From Leucobacter sp. wl10 (GTDB lineage Bacteria; Actinomycetota; Actinomycetes; Actinomycetales; Microbacteriaceae): a stretch of 64,000 nt of DNA. Position 1 is the first letter of the stretch. Each line of letters opens with the position of its first letter. This document shows positions 55,729-64,000 of this stretch, in pieces. The stretch covers positions 417,792 through 481,791 of the forward strand of contig NZ_KZ983987.1 of NCBI RefSeq assembly GCF_003569785.1, given 5' to 3'. The position numbers and the translations under genes are program-made. Below the pieces are notes generated by a model. It was not told where the DNA came from. It ran no database searches and saw only the letters and a program-made list of their open reading frames with translations.

Positions 55729-57510
55729 ATGAGTGCACAGCTCCAGCAGCACCGGGATCGGCGCCGGCCAACCGAGGTGGATCGCGTCGCCGAGGCGTGG
55801 GTCGATGCCCTCGTCGCGCACGATCCCGCGATCGGAACGTACATCGGGCGCGCGACCAGCGGCCTCGCCGACTACTCTCCGGAGGGCTCGGAGGGACGCG
55901 CGGCAGCCGAGCGGAGCGCGCTCGCCCAGCTCGTCGCGTCCGAGGCGGCCGACGGGGTCGACGCGGTGACGCGCGCCGACCTCGCGGCGGAGCTGAGGCT
56001 CTCGCTCGCCCGTCACGATGCCGGGGAGCGGCTCCGCGACCTCAACGTCATCGACTCTCCGGCCCAGCAGATCCGCGACGTCTTCGACCTCATGCCCACC
56101 GACTCGCCCGAGGGCTGGGAGCTGGTGGCCGCCCGGCTGCGCGCGGTGCCCGGCGCGCTCACCGGCTACCGCGCCTCCCTCTCGGAGGGCGTTTCGCGCG
56201 GCCTCGTGCCGGCCGCGCGGCAGGTCGAGGCGGTGGCCGCGCAGGCGCTGCGCACGGCCGGAACCGTCGAGGATCCCGGATTCTTCGCCCGGCTCGCCGC
56301 TTCGGCGGGGGAGGCGCCCGCCGCGCTCTCGCTCGAGCTCGCCTCGGCCGCAGCCGCGGCGTCGTCGGCGTACACCGATCTCGCGTCGTTCCTGGAGCGC
56401 GAGCTGGCCCCGCACGCCCCGGCGTCCGACGCGTTCGGCCGCGAGCGCTACGAGCTCGCCTCGGAGGCCTTTCTCGGCGCGCGCGTCGACCTCGACGAGA
56501 CCTACGAGTGGGGGCTCGAGGAGCTCGCGCGCATGACCTCCGAGCAGCAGCGGGTCGCCGCCGAGATCGTGGGCGGCGATCCTCGACCCGGCATCGTCGC
56601 CGAGGCCGTCGCGCAGCTCGAGCGCGACCCGGCCCGGAAGCTGCGCGGCACCGACGCGCTGCAGCGCTGGATGCAGGAGACGAGCGATCGCGCGGTCGCG
56701 GAGCTGGCGGGCGGGTTCCGGGGAGGACGCGAGGCGTCCGTCAGCTCGACCCGTGCCGCCACCGCGGCGGCGCAGTTCGATATCCCGGCCGAGATCCGCG
56801 CGCTCGAGTGCCGCATCGCGCCCACTCGGGAGGGCGGCATCTACTACACCGGCCCCAGCGACGACCTCTCGCGGCCGGGCCGCATGTGGTGGTCGGTGCC
56901 CGAGGGCGTCACGGAGTTCGACACGTGGCGCGAACTCACCACCGTCTACCACGAGGGCGTGCCCGGGCACCACCTGCAGATCGGCCAGGCGGTGGTGAAC
57001 CGCGGACTGCTCAACGAGTGGCGTCGCCAGCTCGCCGGCACCTCCGGGCACGCGGAGGGGTGGGCGCTGTACGCCGAGCGGCTCATGGAGCAGCTCGGCT
57101 ACCTCGACGACCCGGCGGATCGCCTCGGGATGCTCGACGGCCAGCGCATGCGTGCGGCCCGGGTGGTGCTCGACATCGGCGTGCACCTCGGCAAGCGCCG
57201 GCCTGACGGCGCGGGCGTCTGGGACGGCGAGTACGCCTTCGGCTTCATGCGCGACAACGTCGCCATGAACGACGGCTTTGTGCGCTTCGAGGTGCTGCGC
57301 TACCTCGGCTGGGGCGGACAGGCGCCCGCGTACAAGGTGGGGCAGCGCATCTGGGAGGCGCTGCGCGACGAGGCTCGGGATCGCGCCGAGGCCGAGGGAT
57401 CGCCCTTCGACATCCGCGACTTCCACCGGGAGGCGCTCGCGCTCGGCGGGGTGCGCCTGGACACGCTCCAGGCGGCCCTGCGCGGCGAGCTGCGAGGAGG
57501 GAGCGCGTGA
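55729..57510 (+). CDS. DUF885 metallopeptidase-like protein
   Basis: A 593-residue protein of DUF885, a helical zinc-peptidase-like family. The signature is [14 protein letters not shown], with His408, Glu409 and His414/His415, and a downstream glutamate in [17 protein letters not shown] that would complete the zinc site. No signal peptide is present, so it is probably cytoplasmic. The target is unknown. A short frame starting at 57507 follows with the ychJ remnant behind it. Confidence 0.85.
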   Translation: MSAQLQQHRDRRRPTEVDRVAEAWVDALVAHDPAIGTYIGRATSGLADYSPEGSEGRAAAERSALAQLVASEAADGVDAVTRADLAAELRLSLARHDAGERLRDLNVIDSPAQQIRDVFDLMPTDSPEGWELVAARLRAVPGALTGYRASLSEGVSRGLVPAARQVEAVAAQALRTAGTVEDPGFFARLAASAGEAPAALSLELASAAAAASSAYTDLASFLERELAPHAPASDAFGRERYELASEAFLGARVDLDETYEWGLEELARMTSEQQRVAAEIVGGDPRPGIVAEAVAQLERDPARKLRGTDALQRWMQETSDRAVAELAGGFRGGREASVSSTRAATAAAQFDIPAEIRALECRIAPTREGGIYYTGPSDDLSRPGRMWWSVPEGVTEFDTWRELTTVYHEGVPGHHLQIGQAVVNRGLLNEWRRQLAGTSGHAEGWALYAERLMEQLGYLDDPADRLGMLDGQRMRAARVVLDIGVHLGKRRPDGAGVWDGEYAFGFMRDNVAMNDGFVRFEVLRYLGWGGQAPAYKVGQRIWEALRDEARDRAEAEGSPFDIRDFHREALALGGVRLDTLQAALRGELRGGSA

Positions 57511-57547
57511 CCGTGCGGCGTACCCCGAGCCCGTCGCGGGGCGGGTG

Positions 57548-57712
57548 GTGAACGGCGGCGGCGCGCGGCCCTGCCCCTGCGGCGGCGGCGCGCCGTACGC
57601 ATCGTGCTGCGGCCCGCTGCACGCGGGGGAGTCGGCGCCCACCGCCGAGCGCCTCATGCGCTCGCGCTACAGCAGTCGGATGACATGTCTGCGACGGGAG
57701 CCGCGGCGATGA
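57548..57712 (+). pseudogene. ychJ: Truncated YchJ (UPF0225) protein gene
   Basis: The beginning of a YchJ protein is clear: [36 protein letters not shown], a SEC-C-type cysteine motif and the family's LMRSRYS. The frame then loses all similarity at about 57674 and stops at 57712 after about 10 unrelated residues. The remainder of the ~130-residue family protein is missing. The junction marks the left edge of the accessory region. GTG at 57548 (or 57545) is the likely start. Confidence 0.75.
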
Positions 57713-57969
57713 CGGCGACGCTGGGCTACTGGATGCGTGAGAGCGGCTTAAAAGGGTGGGAGAGAGAAAAGGGAGTATTAAAGCAAGTTGGATGTTCTAC
57801 TTTTAGTAGAGGTTGCGTAAGCTGAGGAATGTGGAGGGATCAAAAGCTGACCCCTCCGAGAAGATCCGGGGAGTGATCTCAATGAAGAGCCCACTTAAAG
57901 AAGTGGTGTCAGCTTCGGCTGTGAATCGCGACGGTGAATGTCACATGTTTCGCGGAGGTTGCCGCCTGC
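57713..57969. other. AT-richer intergenic segment with several hairpins
   Basis: The 257-bp gap holds no supported gene. It is AT-richer than the surroundings and carries a row of inverted repeats. These are TCTACT/AGTAGA (57796-57801, 57805-57810), GGAGGG/CCCTCC (57833-57838, 57852-57857), AAGCTGAC...GTCAGCTT (57844-57851, 57908-57915), and inside it CCACTT/AAGTGG (57891-57896, 57901-57906, loop AAAG). It could be a structured RNA, a terminator cluster or a mobile-element end. Confidence 0.4.
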
Positions 57970-58590
57970 TTAGGTGTCGCGGCGCTCGACGCGGAGGCCT
58001 TGGAGGACGAACGCGACGGTCTCGTCGACGAATGGGGTCAGGTCGACGCTGCGGTCGCGCTGCACCTCGGTGACACCCACGTCGAGGACTGCCTCGACGA
58101 TCGAGACCGCAACGGACAGCGGCATCTGTCGGAAAACACCGGCGTCCATGCCTCCGGCGAGGATGTCGCGAATGATTCTTGAGTCTTCCTCGGTGCCGGT
58201 CAGATAGAGAGGGGTGCCGTCCTCTGTGCGGTGTGCGACCACGATCTCGATTCCGGCGGTCACCTCGGCGCGATGCGATCCGACGTAGTTGAGGTACGCG
58301 CGCAGGTAGGCCTTGAGCTGTGTAACGGGGTTCGTCTCGGCGAGGATGACCTGCGCGACCTCCTGACCGAGGTCCGTGAACACCTGGTCGACGACGCTCA
58401 GCAGCAGCCGGTCCCGCGCGCCGAAATAGTAGACGATGGCGCTCTTGGCCACGCCGGCGCGCACCGCGATCTCGGACAGCGAGGCGCGGTGATAGCCGAT
58501 CTCGTTGACCGTCGTGATCGCGGCGGTGATTATTTGCGCGCGACGCGCGTTCTCGGTGAAGGTGCGCGAGGCGAGGTCTGGTGACGGCAC
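57970..58590 (-). CDS. TetR/AcrR-family regulator
   Basis: A 206-residue regulator. The N-terminal HTH is RAQIITAAITTVNEIGYHRASLSEIAVRAGVAKSAIVYYFGARDRLLLSVVDQVF, and the C-terminal ligand domain is helical. The start GTG at 58590 lies 8 bp after the end of the larger PH-domain gene; a longer start at 58638 would overlap that gene. It is the third gene of an operon with two PH-domain genes and probably represses the operator at 60745-60762. Confidence 0.87.
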   Translation of the reverse strand: MPSPDLASRTFTENARRAQIITAAITTVNEIGYHRASLSEIAVRAGVAKSAIVYYFGARDRLLLSVVDQVFTDLGQEVAQVILAETNPVTQLKAYLRAYLNYVGSHRAEVTAGIEIVVAHRTEDGTPLYLTGTEEDSRIIRDILAGGMDAGVFRQMPLSVAVSIVEAVLDVGVTEVQRDRSVDLTPFVDETVAFVLQGLRVERRDT

Positions 58591-58597
58591 CGTCCCA

Positions 58598-60223
58598 TCA
58601 TCCCCGCCCGAACGGCGTCGCTCGCACGAGGACCCCATCGAGGAGCCCCGGCGCGGCGTCGTCGGCGAAGCCGATGCCGTCTGCGATCGGCACGTCGGGT
58701 GCCTCGTAGGCGCACCAGCCCGCCGCGGTCATCGCCGAGACGGTGCACAGTCCGATGCGACGTTGCAGTACGGACTGCCGTACGGCGATGGTGCTGACCG
58801 CGTCGCGACGCAGCACGGACGTGCTGCGACTGAACAGCCCGCCCCGCACGACGAGGTAGTCGCCGTCGATCGTGTGGCCGAGTGCCCGGTAGGCGATAAC
58901 CGCAGCGCCCAGTGCGATCGGCCAGAACCCGAGCGTCGCCCACGGAATCCACGCCGGGATCACGCCCGTCACCGCGGGCGCGGCGAGGAGGAGGGGTGCG
59001 ATCGCCGACAGTGCGGTCGCCCACCAGAGCCGACGATGGAGGGCGTTACGCGGGTGCCGCTTCACCACTGATTCGAAAGGGTTCGCCGCTCCGAAAACGT
59101 CGCGGGCGACGCGCCGCGCCACCGAGATCGGACCGCGGGGCAGGATCGCCGCGGGCTCCTCAGCGTCCCACAGGTTGAGTCCGGTCGTGATGATGTTCGT
59201 GTCGGCCATACCCATCCATCGCCACAGCACCGGTTCCGAGATCGTCAGTCCGCGCATGCGCGACTCGTCCCGGTTCACCTCCCGGGTGCTGAGCAGCCCG
59301 CGGCGGGTGCGCAGGTAGGTGCGCTCGCCCGAGCGCGTGCGCGCGAGTTCGAAGCGCCAATAGCCGAGGAGGAACGTGACGCCGAGTCCGATCGCACCGA
59401 TGAGGCCGGCGGCCGCGACCACGAGGAGGGTCACGCCGACCCAGCCGATCACGTCCCAGACGGCGAGCCGCGCGACGAACCCGAAAAGGTCGATGCCGAA
59501 CGACGAGAGGAACCAGAACGCTCCCCATAGGAGGCCCGCCGTCATAAGAAAAGCCCAGATGTTGAGCATGTTATAGAAGACCCACCGTGGCCGGAAGGTC
59601 GCGAACACCTCGACGCTCTCGATCGAGGGGTTCCGCAGATTGTCGGATGCTGCGGGCGCGCCGGTCTCCTTGTCGTTGGCGGCGGGTGTCGCCGTGCGGC
59701 ACGGCGCCGCCGCGTCGAGCAGCTGCGAGCGGAGGGCCGCGGCATCCGCTCTCGACAGGGCGTCGAGTACGAGCGCCGATTCCCCCGCGCCGGTCTGCTG
59801 CCCGGCACCGACCGTGACGATGCGTAGTCCGGCGAGTCGGTGGCGGAGCTTCGCCACAGTGTCGACACTGCGGACGCGGTCACGGTGCAGCGTGCGGTGG
59901 CGTCGGACGAAGAGTCCCGTGCGGCGCTCGATGTCGAACGGCGTGACCCGATATGAGGTGAACGCCCACCTGAGGATGTCGGAGACGGCGCCGGTCACAC
60001 CGAACACCGCGACGAAGATTAGCGGCCAGAGCGCGCCGAAGGTCACGGGCACGCCAAAGCCCCATACCGCGACAGATGTCGGGGTGAGCGAGAGCAGGCT
60101 CACGACGATGTCGACCCACACCACGCGCACGCTCAACCGCTGCCACTGCACCTCGTCCGTGGCAGCGGGCGCGCTATCCGCGGTGCCGGCGGCGCGAGCG
60201 CCGTCGACGGCGTCGGCGGTCAT
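58598..60223 (-). CDS. Large bacterial PH-domain membrane protein (YdbT-like)
   Basis: A 541-residue protein with six or so helices in pairs separated by three bPH2 (DUF304) segments. The repeats include YRVTPFDIERRTGLFVRRHRTLHRDRVRSVDTV, ERTYLRTRRGLLSTREVNRDESRMRGLTIS and DYLVVRGGLFSRSTSVLRRDAVSTIAV. These are the y.v....i....G......... family signatures. It parallels Bacillus YdbT in size and layout. The ATG at 60223 overlaps the upstream YdbS-like gene by 4 bp. Codon use is slightly less GC-extreme than in the core genes. Confidence 0.87.
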   Translation of the reverse strand: MTADAVDGARAAGTADSAPAATDEVQWQRLSVRVVWVDIVVSLLSLTPTSVAVWGFGVPVTFGALWPLIFVAVFGVTGAVSDILRWAFTSYRVTPFDIERRTGLFVRRHRTLHRDRVRSVDTVAKLRHRLAGLRIVTVGAGQQTGAGESALVLDALSRADAAALRSQLLDAAAPCRTATPAANDKETGAPAASDNLRNPSIESVEVFATFRPRWVFYNMLNIWAFLMTAGLLWGAFWFLSSFGIDLFGFVARLAVWDVIGWVGVTLLVVAAAGLIGAIGLGVTFLLGYWRFELARTRSGERTYLRTRRGLLSTREVNRDESRMRGLTISEPVLWRWMGMADTNIITTGLNLWDAEEPAAILPRGPISVARRVARDVFGAANPFESVVKRHPRNALHRRLWWATALSAIAPLLLAAPAVTGVIPAWIPWATLGFWPIALGAAVIAYRALGHTIDGDYLVVRGGLFSRSTSVLRRDAVSTIAVRQSVLQRRIGLCTVSAMTAAGWCAYEAPDVPIADGIGFADDAAPGLLDGVLVRATPFGRG

Positions 60224-60735
60224 GTCGCGTCCCCTTCCTCCAGCCCTGCGACGATCGCGAGGCGCGCGGCGGCCTCCTCTGCGGTAGCACGGTCGAGTCC
60301 GCGGATCGAAATGGCACCGTACGAAGACGCCGTCGTCACGCGCAAGGTCGACAGGCCGAACAGCTGCTCCAACGGTCCGCGGAGCGCGTCGACGGTCTGA
60401 ATGCGCGAGGTCGGCGCCACGCGCCACTCGACGATGAGCCATCCGTTCGAAGCGTACGTCGCGCGCTCAGTGATCTCCCACCGGTGCACACGAAAGCGCC
60501 AGAAGGGCTCGAGCGCCACCGTGACGACGAGCAGCACCGCCAAGACGATGGTCGGCGCGAGGAGCCAGACACGCAGCGACTCCCACAGGGCGGCCGCGAC
60601 GATGAGCGCGGTGAGGGGGATGCCGCAGAGCAGCAGGTTGCGCAGCATCCACCACGGGATCGCCCTGCGCTCGAGCTGCAGCGCGGGCGGGCGCATGCGA
60701 GCGTCGGGCGGTCCGTACACGTCGATGGTATCCAT
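60220..60735 (-). CDS. Small bacterial PH-domain membrane protein (YdbS-like)
   Basis: A 171-residue protein with two helices (about 28-72) followed by a bPH2 domain (FRVHRWEITERATYASNGWLIVEWRVAPTSRIQTVDALRGPLEQLFGLSTLRVTTAS). The small-plus-large order copies the Bacillus ydbS-ydbT pair. It is the first gene of the TetR-controlled operon, starting at 60735, about 10 bp from the operator. The ATG has no obvious strong ribosome binding site. Confidence 0.87.
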   Translation of the reverse strand: MDTIDVYGPPDARMRPPALQLERRAIPWWMLRNLLLCGIPLTALIVAAALWESLRVWLLAPTIVLAVLLVVTVALEPFWRFRVHRWEITERATYASNGWLIVEWRVAPTSRIQTVDALRGPLEQLFGLSTLRVTTASSYGAISIRGLDRATAEEAAARLAIVAGLEEGDAT

Positions 60736-60744
60736 ATGACTAGT

Positions 60745-60762
60745 TTAGACCGATCGGTCTAA
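60745..60762. promoter_or_regulatory. Perfect 18-bp palindrome, TetR operator candidate
   Basis: TTAGACCGATCGGTCTAA, with full twofold symmetry, lies 10 bp upstream of the first PH-domain gene and inside its likely promoter. It is the only such palindrome in this region. It is a natural site for the TetR protein encoded third in the same operon (autoregulation inferred). Confidence 0.75.
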
Positions 60763-60979
60763 TTCTTGTACATCCGTTCTAAGTATTGCTGCGGGCTCGG
60801 CGTCGGGCTGCGGCATTGGCCCTGCGGTGTGACCGCCGATCCCGGTCAGCCCCACGGGTGCTTGCAAACGACCGTTAATGAGTCAGTCGATGTTCTCCTC
60901 GCTCAGGCTGGTGAGTCGCGTCTCATGACTCGTGTCGGCGATCTATGTAAACCGCGCGGCGTTCGCGATACGCTGAGGC
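60763..60979. other. Intergenic region with possible res site
   Basis: A 217-bp gap between the divergent PH-domain operon and the resolvase gene. A resolvase of this class needs a res site, which normally lies here, but I could not assign its subsites. TACGCT at 60969-60974 is a plausible -10 for the resolvase, 5 nt from the ATG. Confidence 0.4.
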
Positions 60980-61546
60980 ATGGCCACGATCGGTTACGCG
61001 CGCGTCTCGACCCGAGACCAGAATCCGAACGGCCAGACGGATGCGCTCGAAGCTGCGGGTTGCGACAAGATCTTCGTGGAACATGCATCCGGCACCCTGG
61101 CGAAAAGGCCGGCGCTGACGGAAGCCCTCGGATATCTGCGAGAGGGGGACTCGTTCGTGGTGACGAAGCTTGACCGGCTCGGCCGGTCTGTGCGGAACCT
61201 CAAACAAGTCGCGGACGAGCTTCAGCAGCGTGGGGTCGGGTTAAGGGCCCTGTCGCAGGGCATCGACACCACCACGCCGGGTGGGCGTTTGTTCTTCCAC
61301 ATGCTCGCTGCGATCGCGGAGTTCGAGCACGACCTCATCGTGGAGCGCACTCATGATGGTCTCGCGGCCGCCCGCGCACGCGGGCGGAAGGGTGGCCCGA
61401 AGTTCAAGATGACGCCGACGAAAGTTCGGCAAGCCTGGGCGATGTATGACGAGGGCGGCCACACCGTCCAAGAGATCGCCGACACGTTCGGGGTGTCCCG
61501 GCCCACGATCTATCGGCACTTGGCCGAGCACGTCGAGCGGGCCTGA
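60980..61546 (+). CDS. Serine recombinase / resolvase (Tn3-type)
   Basis: A 188-residue small serine recombinase. The nucleophile is Ser10 in IGYARVSTRDQNPNGQ. Other active-site arginines lie in VTKLDRLGRSVRNL and in IVERTHDGLAAARARGRKGG, and the C-terminal HTH is HTVQEIADTFGVSRPTIYRHL. This size indicates a resolvase or invertase that processes transposon cointegrates. It is followed 9 bp later by the transposase, as in Tn552-type elements. Confidence 0.92.
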   Translation: MATIGYARVSTRDQNPNGQTDALEAAGCDKIFVEHASGTLAKRPALTEALGYLREGDSFVVTKLDRLGRSVRNLKQVADELQQRGVGLRALSQGIDTTTPGGRLFFHMLAAIAEFEHDLIVERTHDGLAAARARGRKGGPKFKMTPTKVRQAWAMYDEGGHTVQEIADTFGVSRPTIYRHLAEHVERA

Positions 61547-61555
61547 CAAGGGATC

Positions 61556-62992
61556 ATGGCGCACCTCAGCGACCGGCAGAAAGCCGAGCTTGTGCGCCAA
61601 CACCAGGATGGGGTGCCGTGGACGCGGCTTGCGGAGCACTCCGGAGTTGCGGTGCGGACTCTGCAACGCTGGGCAGCTCGAATGGAGACGGGGCAGCTCG
61701 GGAGAGCCCCTCGCCGCGATAAGGGATCGACGCGCACTGCCGCCGGACTGGTCACCGCAATCGAGGCGCTTGCTGTGCGCCGGCCCGCGCCGACGATCGC
61801 GTACATCCACCGCCGCATCGGTGACATTGCCCGGGATCGTGGATTGCCAGCCCCGGGATACACCACGGTCCGCGAGATCGTGCACTCGCTCGACCCAGGC
61901 CTGACGGCTCTCGCTGACGGCGGGGACGCCGCATATCGCGACAGGTTCGAGCTGGTCTACCGCCGCTCGACCTCCGCGCCAAATGAGCAGTGGCAGATGG
62001 ACCACACCCTGCTCGATGTAATGATCCTCAACGACCGACAGCAACCCGTCCGCCCCTGGCTCACAATCGCGCTCGACGACTACTCGCGAGCAATCGCCGG
62101 CTACGCACTCAGCGTCTCAGCACCCACGGCCGAGCAGTCCGCACTGGCGTTCCATCAGGCCGTCGCTCGGAAACGAAACCCGAAGTGGGTGGTGTCGGGC
62201 CTCCCGGACATCCTCTACAGCGATCACGGGTCCGACTTCACCTCGACCAGGATCGAACACGTCTGCCTCGACCTCCACGTGCGCATGATTTACTCGCGGG
62301 TTGGCGTTCCGCAGGGGCGCGGCAAGATCGAACGGTTCTACCGAACGATCACGACCGAGCTGCTGCCACACCTGCCCGGCTTCATCCCGCACGGCACCGG
62401 CGGGGCACCCGTCAGCGAACCCAGCCTGACCTTGCACCAACTCGATGACGTGCTCGAGCGATTCATCGTCAACGAGTACAACGAACGACCACATTCAGCG
62501 ACCGGCGCAGCCCCTCACGCACGATGGCGGAGCGACAGCTTCATTCCTCGGATGCCTGCTCACCCGGAAGACCTCGACTCGCTCCTGCTGACGGCTGCGG
62601 CAACACGACGTGTGCAACGCGACGGGATCCGCTTCGCATCGACCCGATACATCTCACCGGTCCTCGCCGCGTATGTAGGCGAAGAGGTCACGGTCCGATA
62701 CGACCCCCGCGACCTGGGCGAGGTGCGAGTGTTCCACGACAACGCATTTTTGTGTCGCGCGATCGCGCCCGAACGCTCCTCAGAGACCGTCTCGTTCACC
62801 GATCTGCAAACCGCGAGGAACCAGCAACGCCGCGCCCTGAAACAGCAGCTCCGCGAGCTCACCACTCACGCTGGCTCACTACCTGAAGACACCCGCCACC
62901 GCCCCGAAGTTGCGCCTGTACCGGAGAGTGCACCCAACCGCGCAACGCCACCCCCGGCCCGACACGGATTGAGAACCTATGCCAACGACTGA
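61556..62992 (+). CDS. DDE transposase, Tn552/TniA (Mu-type) family
   Basis: A 478-residue transposase. An N-terminal HTH (LSDRQKAELVRQHQDGVPWTRLAEHSGVAVRTLQRW) is followed by an rve catalytic core with the DDE triad Asp149 (QMDHTLLD), Asp223 (YSDHGSDF) and Glu259 (GRGKIERFYR). A Mu-type beta-barrel C-terminal domain (YISPVLAAYVGEEVTVRYDPRD) follows. Its length closely matches the Tn552 480-residue transposase. Its end overlaps the ATPase gene by 14 bp. Confidence 0.92.
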   Translation: MAHLSDRQKAELVRQHQDGVPWTRLAEHSGVAVRTLQRWAARMETGQLGRAPRRDKGSTRTAAGLVTAIEALAVRRPAPTIAYIHRRIGDIARDRGLPAPGYTTVREIVHSLDPGLTALADGGDAAYRDRFELVYRRSTSAPNEQWQMDHTLLDVMILNDRQQPVRPWLTIALDDYSRAIAGYALSVSAPTAEQSALAFHQAVARKRNPKWVVSGLPDILYSDHGSDFTSTRIEHVCLDLHVRMIYSRVGVPQGRGKIERFYRTITTELLPHLPGFIPHGTGGAPVSEPSLTLHQLDDVLERFIVNEYNERPHSATGAAPHARWRSDSFIPRMPAHPEDLDSLLLTAAATRRVQRDGIRFASTRYISPVLAAYVGEEVTVRYDPRDLGEVRVFHDNAFLCRAIAPERSSETVSFTDLQTARNQQRRALKQQLRELTTHAGSLPEDTRHRPEVAPVPESAPNRATPPPARHGLRTYAND

Positions 62993-63905
62993 ACCAGACG
63001 ACGGCAAACCCATCTCCGTCCTTTTCGAGCCGGGCGATGACGGGCGCCGGTTCCTCAGCGGCCATTTCGATGAATTCAAAGAAGCGCCACCACCCCACGC
63101 AGACACGCGGCCCGCTTTCGTGACCACGCGGGAGCACCGCCGGTTCAAAGAGTTCGCAGACACCGTTCGCTCGCACCGCTACATCGGCCTCTGCTACGGT
63201 CCACCCGGGATCGGCAAGACACTCTCCGCCCGCCACTACGCCGGCACCGACGAATGGGAACAATGGCACCCCCTCTCACGCAGCACCGGCGCCCTGCCGC
63301 CCGTCCCTGAGGCGGTCCAGCAAAGCAGAACGGCATTCTTTACGCCTACCGTCGCCGCGACTATCAAGCAGATCGACCAAGGCTTGCCGCGCGCTTGCCA
63401 ACACATCTCCTGGGCCATCGACTACGCCCAGCACGGCCACGTCGACCCCTACGTTCACGCCGAATCCCAATACAGCGGGAACACCGAACTGCTCATCATC
63501 GACGAAGCCGACCGGCTCAAGACCGCAGGCCTCGAACAAGTCCGCGATTTCTACGACCGCCACCGAATGGGCGTCATTCTCATTGGCATGCCCGGCATCG
63601 AGAAGCGTCTCGCCCGCTACCCTCAGCTCTACAGCCGCATCGGCTTCGCTCACGAATACCGACCCCTCCGCAGCGACGAGCTCACCGCCGTCATCGCGCA
63701 GTGCCTACCGGACCCCGACCCGGATGATGCAGGTCTCGCCCACACGGCAGCTCTCGCCGCGATCGTCCGCGCAACCAACGGAAACTTTCGCCTCGCCGAC
63801 CGGCTCGTCACCCAGGTCAACCGCATCCTCGACATCAACAGGCATACACGCCTCACCCCGGAGGCCGTCGACGCAGCCCAGGAAGCACTTCTGATCGGAC
63901 GATAA
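62979..63905 (+). CDS. AAA ATPase transposition protein (TniB/Tn552 p271-like)
   Basis: A 308-residue AAA ATPase. Walker A is GPPGIGKT (74-81) and Walker B LLIIDEADRL; the arginine-finger/sensor region is VILIGMPGIEKRLARYPQLYSRIGF. Such proteins choose the target DNA and activate the transposase. The first ~60 residues are not conserved. No TniQ gene lies downstream in the window. The frame ends at 63905, leaving 95 bp to the window end. Confidence 0.9.
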   Translation: MPTTEPDDGKPISVLFEPGDDGRRFLSGHFDEFKEAPPPHADTRPAFVTTREHRRFKEFADTVRSHRYIGLCYGPPGIGKTLSARHYAGTDEWEQWHPLSRSTGALPPVPEAVQQSRTAFFTPTVAATIKQIDQGLPRACQHISWAIDYAQHGHVDPYVHAESQYSGNTELLIIDEADRLKTAGLEQVRDFYDRHRMGVILIGMPGIEKRLARYPQLYSRIGFAHEYRPLRSDELTAVIAQCLPDPDPDDAGLAHTAALAAIVRATNGNFRLADRLVTQVNRILDINRHTRLTPEAVDAAQEALLIGR

Positions 63906-64000
63906 GCGACGCGAGAACCACGACATTTAACGTCGCAAGTCACAGCTTCGGCAGCGGCGCTGCTTCTAGTGGTGTGTCCCGTAAATAGATACTTATTTGC
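63906..64000. other. Window-end segment after the transposon ATPase
   Basis: No gene is seen. The last 30 bp are AT-rich, unlike the rest; the stretch GTGTGTCCCGTAAATAG (63973-63989) may be the start of a terminal repeat of this or a second mobile element. The window ends before this can be tested. Confidence 0.3.

Noticed and set aside
52789..57657. A 1622-residue open frame on the minus strand
   Set aside because: It runs antisense to the PLP decarboxylase and DUF885 genes, both with clear motifs. High GC makes stop codons rare in that frame.
57604..57825. A 73-residue open frame across the ychJ junction
   Set aside because: It begins inside the ychJ sequence in a different frame and has no recognisable motif or ribosome binding site.
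60746..60761. attachment or res half-site for the resolvase
   Set aside because: The perfect palindrome is placed within the promoter of the PH-domain operon and fits the TetR protein encoded there better than a resolvase subsite.

Overview
The window reads as ordinary chromosome from a high-GC actinobacterium, most likely a member of the Microbacteriaceae (Leucobacter-like is my best guess, not proven). The evidence is GC-rich codon use, many GTG starts, WhiB, a SigR/RsrA-type redox sigma pair, actinobacterial DapD, DUF3117 and DUF3097 proteins, and many genes whose start codon lies 6-7 nt after a TANNNT box, as expected for leaderless mRNAs. About 57.6 kb look like core genome. The last ~6.3 kb (from about 57,675) is an accessory region that begins inside a truncated ychJ gene and ends in a Tn552-type transposon. 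I found no rRNA, tRNA or CRISPR array.

Layout. 1-6566: alpha-glucoside uptake and phosphorolysis operon (binding protein cut by the window edge, two permeases, beta-phosphoglucomutase, GH65 phosphorylase). 6620-11967: ferredoxin, then the succinylase branch of lysine/DAP synthesis (dapC, dapD, dapE) around citrate synthase, then DUF3117. 12050-18842: O-methyltransferase, tatB, a GGDEF/EAL protein, the minus-strand trio Mrp / DUF1003 / PRC-MgtE_N-CBS, a stress protein and a broken RHH antitoxin. 18839-26329: hrpA, aldo/keto reductase, mdh, argG. 26467-34625: whiB, bcp, rsgA, aroA, sigR-rsrA, a hydrolase, an HExxH protein, an arginase-like protein and DUF3097. 34823-44801: MFS exporter, acyl-CoA hydratase/hydrolase, VOC protein, orphan DNA methyltransferase, pdxT-pdxS with divergent pdxR, DUF488, a DtxR regulator and two SMR exporters under a guanidine-III riboswitch. 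44810-57510: GNAT protein, a divergent SAH-hydrolase-like protein, an amidohydrolase, a polar amino-acid ABC transporter, an MFS pump, a LysR regulator divergent from a PLP decarboxylase, a small membrane protein and a DUF885 peptidase-like protein. 57548-64000: ychJ fragment, an AT-richer segment with several hairpins, a TetR-controlled pair of bacterial PH-domain membrane proteins with a perfect 18-bp operator, and resolvase + DDE transposase + AAA ATPase.

How the parts work together. The first operon imports maltose- or trehalose-like sugars, splits them with phosphate, and turns beta-glucose-1-phosphate into glucose-6-phosphate; no transporter ATPase is encoded there, so a shared one must serve it. 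pdxS/pdxT make PLP under PdxR. The SMR pair should export guanidinium when the riboswitch senses it. SigR/RsrA, WhiB and BCP are redox-linked, though not one operon.

Best candidates for something new: a permease with an SdrD/CNA-B-like domain inserted between membrane helices; a mobile, TetR-governed YdbS/YdbT-like PH-domain operon next to unexplained structured DNA; and a SAH-hydrolase paralogue lacking canonical residues beside an amidohydrolase of the SAH/MTA-deaminase superfamily. Family calls rest on reading motifs; no database search was run.
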